Position numbers and translations under genes: made by a program
From: Desulfovibrio desulfuricans
GTDB taxonomy: Bacteria; Desulfobacterota; Desulfovibrionia; Desulfovibrionales; Desulfovibrionaceae
Reading direction: 5' to 3'
Length of the DNA: 5,124 bases
NCBI GenBank assembly: GCA_003251995.1
Contig: QKDT01000176.1
Location: 1-5,124 of the forward strand
Shown: piece by piece, positions 3,646 to 5,124 of the stretch
How positions within the stretch are numbered: the first letter of the stretch is position 1
Layout of the letters: the number at the start of each line of letters is the position of its first letter
The notes under the pieces: generated by a model
Databases searched by the model: none
What the model saw: the letters and a program-made list of their open reading frames with translations, nothing else
What the model was told of the DNA's origin: nothing

Positions 3646-5124
3646 ATGAACACAGAACTCAGCAGGCCCTGGTTTGCCCACTATGACTCCTTCGTTCCAC
3701 GCACTTCCGAGGTGTGGAACAAGCCGCTCTATGCCTTGCTGGATGAGGCCGCAGACAAATATCCCAATCGGCTGGCTGTTATTTTCCAGAATACGCGCAT
3801 CACCTACAAACAGTTGCGCGAGCAGGCCGAGCGCTTTGCTGGTGCGCTGCGCCGCATTGGCGTTAAGACAGGCCACCGTGTGGCCCTGATGATGCCCAAT
3901 ATGCCGCAGACCGTGGTGGCCTTTTGGGGCATTATCAAGGCCGGGGGCGTGGTCGTTATGACCAACCCCCTGTATATGGAAAAAGAAATCATGGCCAATA
4001 TGCAGGATTCTGGCGCAGAACATATGGTTTTGCTTGATCTGCTCTGGCCCCGCGTTTCTGCCCTGCGCGACCGCCTGCCCCTGAAAAATTTTATTGTGAC
4101 TGGCGCGGCAGATGCGCTTTCGTTCCCGCTCAATTGGCTCTACCGCATCAAAAAACGCCGTAGCACAAAGGAACCTGTGCCCTACGACGGCAAAAACGTG
4201 CATGAGTGGAAGCACTTTTTCAAGGGGGCCGAGCGCTACTCTGCACCCATTGCCGATCCGCTGCGCGACCCCATCATGTTGCAGTATACCGGCGGCACCA
4301 CGGGCCTGCCCAAGGGTGTAACCCTTACGCACAGCAATGTGGGCACCAACTGCCGGCAGGTGCTGGATATCATCAACGTCAAGGCAGAAGACAAGCACAC
4401 CTTCATTTCGCTGCTGCCCTTCTTCCACGTATACGGCCTCACCACTGGGCTGATCATCCCCATTGCTCTGGCAGCCGTTACTCTGCCTTTGCCGCGCTAT
4501 GTGCCGCAGGATGTTTTGCGCCTTATTGCCAAATACAAGCCCACGGTCTTTCCCGGTGCGCCCTCAGTATATATCTCGTTGTTGCAGCAAAAAAATCTGA
4601 CAGACTTTGACCTGCGCAGCATACAGATATGTGTTTCTGGTTCTGCACCGCTGCCGCGCGAGATATTCCGCAAGTTTCAGGAAACCACGGGCGCTGCCAT
4701 TCTGGAAGGGTACGGCCTCACCGAGGCATCACCCATTACGCACTGCAACCCGCTTGGTCAGGAAGGGCAACGCCCCAACTCCATCGGCATGCCGGTGCCT
4801 GGCACCGATGCCCGCATTGTGGATATGGAAGGCGGCTCACTTACCCTGCCCCCCGGCAAAATGGGCGAACTGATCGTGCAGGGGCCGCAGGTCATGCACG
4901 GCTACTGGCGCAAGCCTGATGAAACCGCCAGCGCCCTGCGCAACGGCTGGCTGTACACAGGCGACCTCGCCACCATGGATGATGACGGCTATTTTTATAT
5001 TGTTGACCGCAAAAAAGACATGGTCATTGTGGGCGGCTACAACGTCTACCCCCGCGAGGTGGACGAAGTGTTGCTGGAGCATCCCAAGGTGCTTGAAGCC
5101 GTGAGCGTGGGTATTACTGATGAA
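3646..5124 (+). CDS. FadD-like long-chain fatty-acid--CoA ligase (3' end cut by window)
   Basis: This is an ANL-superfamily (AMP-dependent synthetase) enzyme, expected to activate fatty acids with ATP to acyl-adenylate and then transfer the acyl group to CoA. The 493 residues visible include RVALMMPN near 80-87, the phosphate-binding loop YTGGTTGLPKG (214-224), EGYGLTE (354-360), the adenosine-ribose contact YTGD (437-440), and the hinge segment VDRKKDMVIVGGYNVYP (453-469). The order and wording follow E. coli FadD closely, including NPLYxxxE near 107-114 and GWLYTGDLA, so a long-chain substrate is more likely than acetate or an aromatic acid; the true substrate cannot be read from this. The C-terminal subdomain with the catalytic lysine lies beyond the window, probably about 60-75 residues. 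The ATG at 3646 has AAGGAAGGA (3636-3644) just upstream. It lies 48 bases after ispDF and may be co-transcribed or use the candidate promoter at 3599. Confidence 0.92.
   Translation, partial: MNTELSRPWFAHYDSFVPRTSEVWNKPLYALLDEAADKYPNRLAVIFQNTRITYKQLREQAERFAGALRRIGVKTGHRVALMMPNMPQTVVAFWGIIKAGGVVVMTNPLYMEKEIMANMQDSGAEHMVLLDLLWPRVSALRDRLPLKNFIVTGAADALSFPLNWLYRIKKRRSTKEPVPYDGKNVHEWKHFFKGAERYSAPIADPLRDPIMLQYTGGTTGLPKGVTLTHSNVGTNCRQVLDIINVKAEDKHTFISLLPFFHVYGLTTGLIIPIALAAVTLPLPRYVPQDVLRLIAKYKPTVFPGAPSVYISLLQQKNLTDFDLRSIQICVSGSAPLPREIFRKFQETTGAAILEGYGLTEASPITHCNPLGQEGQRPNSIGMPVPGTDARIVDMEGGSLTLPPGKMGELIVQGPQVMHGYWRKPDETASALRNGWLYTGDLATMDDDGYFYIVDRKKDMVIVGGYNVYPREVDEVLLEHPKVLEAVSVGITDE

Noticed and set aside
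3337..4428. Minus-strand open frame of 363 codons
   Set aside because: It spans the antisense of both the IspF domain and the acyl-CoA ligase, whose motifs are unambiguous. The His- and Gly-rich translation is typical of a shadow frame.

Overview
The window looks like a core chromosomal segment from a Desulfovibrio-like sulfate-reducing bacterium (Desulfovibrionaceae, Desulfobacterota). This is inferred from a moderately high-GC coding style, a fused IspD-IspF enzyme, a type A RNase P RNA, and the gene order Nif3-like, zinc-ribbon protein, rnpB, ispDF, acyl-CoA ligase. The assignment is from memory of protein style and was not tested by any search. All supported genes lie on the + strand.

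Layout. Positions 1-212 are a non-coding leader with a candidate sigma70 promoter (14-42), overlapping TTTGGA/TCCAAA inverted repeats (31-75), a weak hairpin followed by seven T (103-142), and a strong intrinsic terminator (159-196). The terminator ends only 16 bases before the first gene. A Nif3/DUF34 dinuclear-metal protein (213-1004) follows. Nineteen bases later comes a coiled-coil C4 zinc-ribbon protein of the FlgZ/CdsZ type (1024-1800). These two appear to form an operon.

Positions 1801-1999 are intergenic. They hold a small inverted repeat, a candidate extended -10 promoter and an 11-bp GC-rich hairpin. The RNase P RNA gene rnpB follows (about 2000-2370), with all main helices recognisable. 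Only 15 bases after its closing P1 helix, with no terminator between, begins ispDF (2386-3597), encoding a bifunctional enzyme for two steps of the MEP isoprenoid pathway. After 48 bases comes a FadD-like long-chain acyl-CoA synthetase (3646 onward), cut by the window edge before its C-terminal catalytic-lysine region.

Functionally these are housekeeping genes: a poorly understood metal protein with a zinc-ribbon partner, tRNA 5' maturation, isoprenoid precursor synthesis and fatty-acid activation. I see no mobile element, CRISPR array, tRNA, phage or defence gene, and no clear novel multi-gene system. The points most worth checking are regulatory: the terminator abutting the Nif3-like gene, which suggests attenuation or a small RNA, and the unpunctuated rnpB-ispDF junction.
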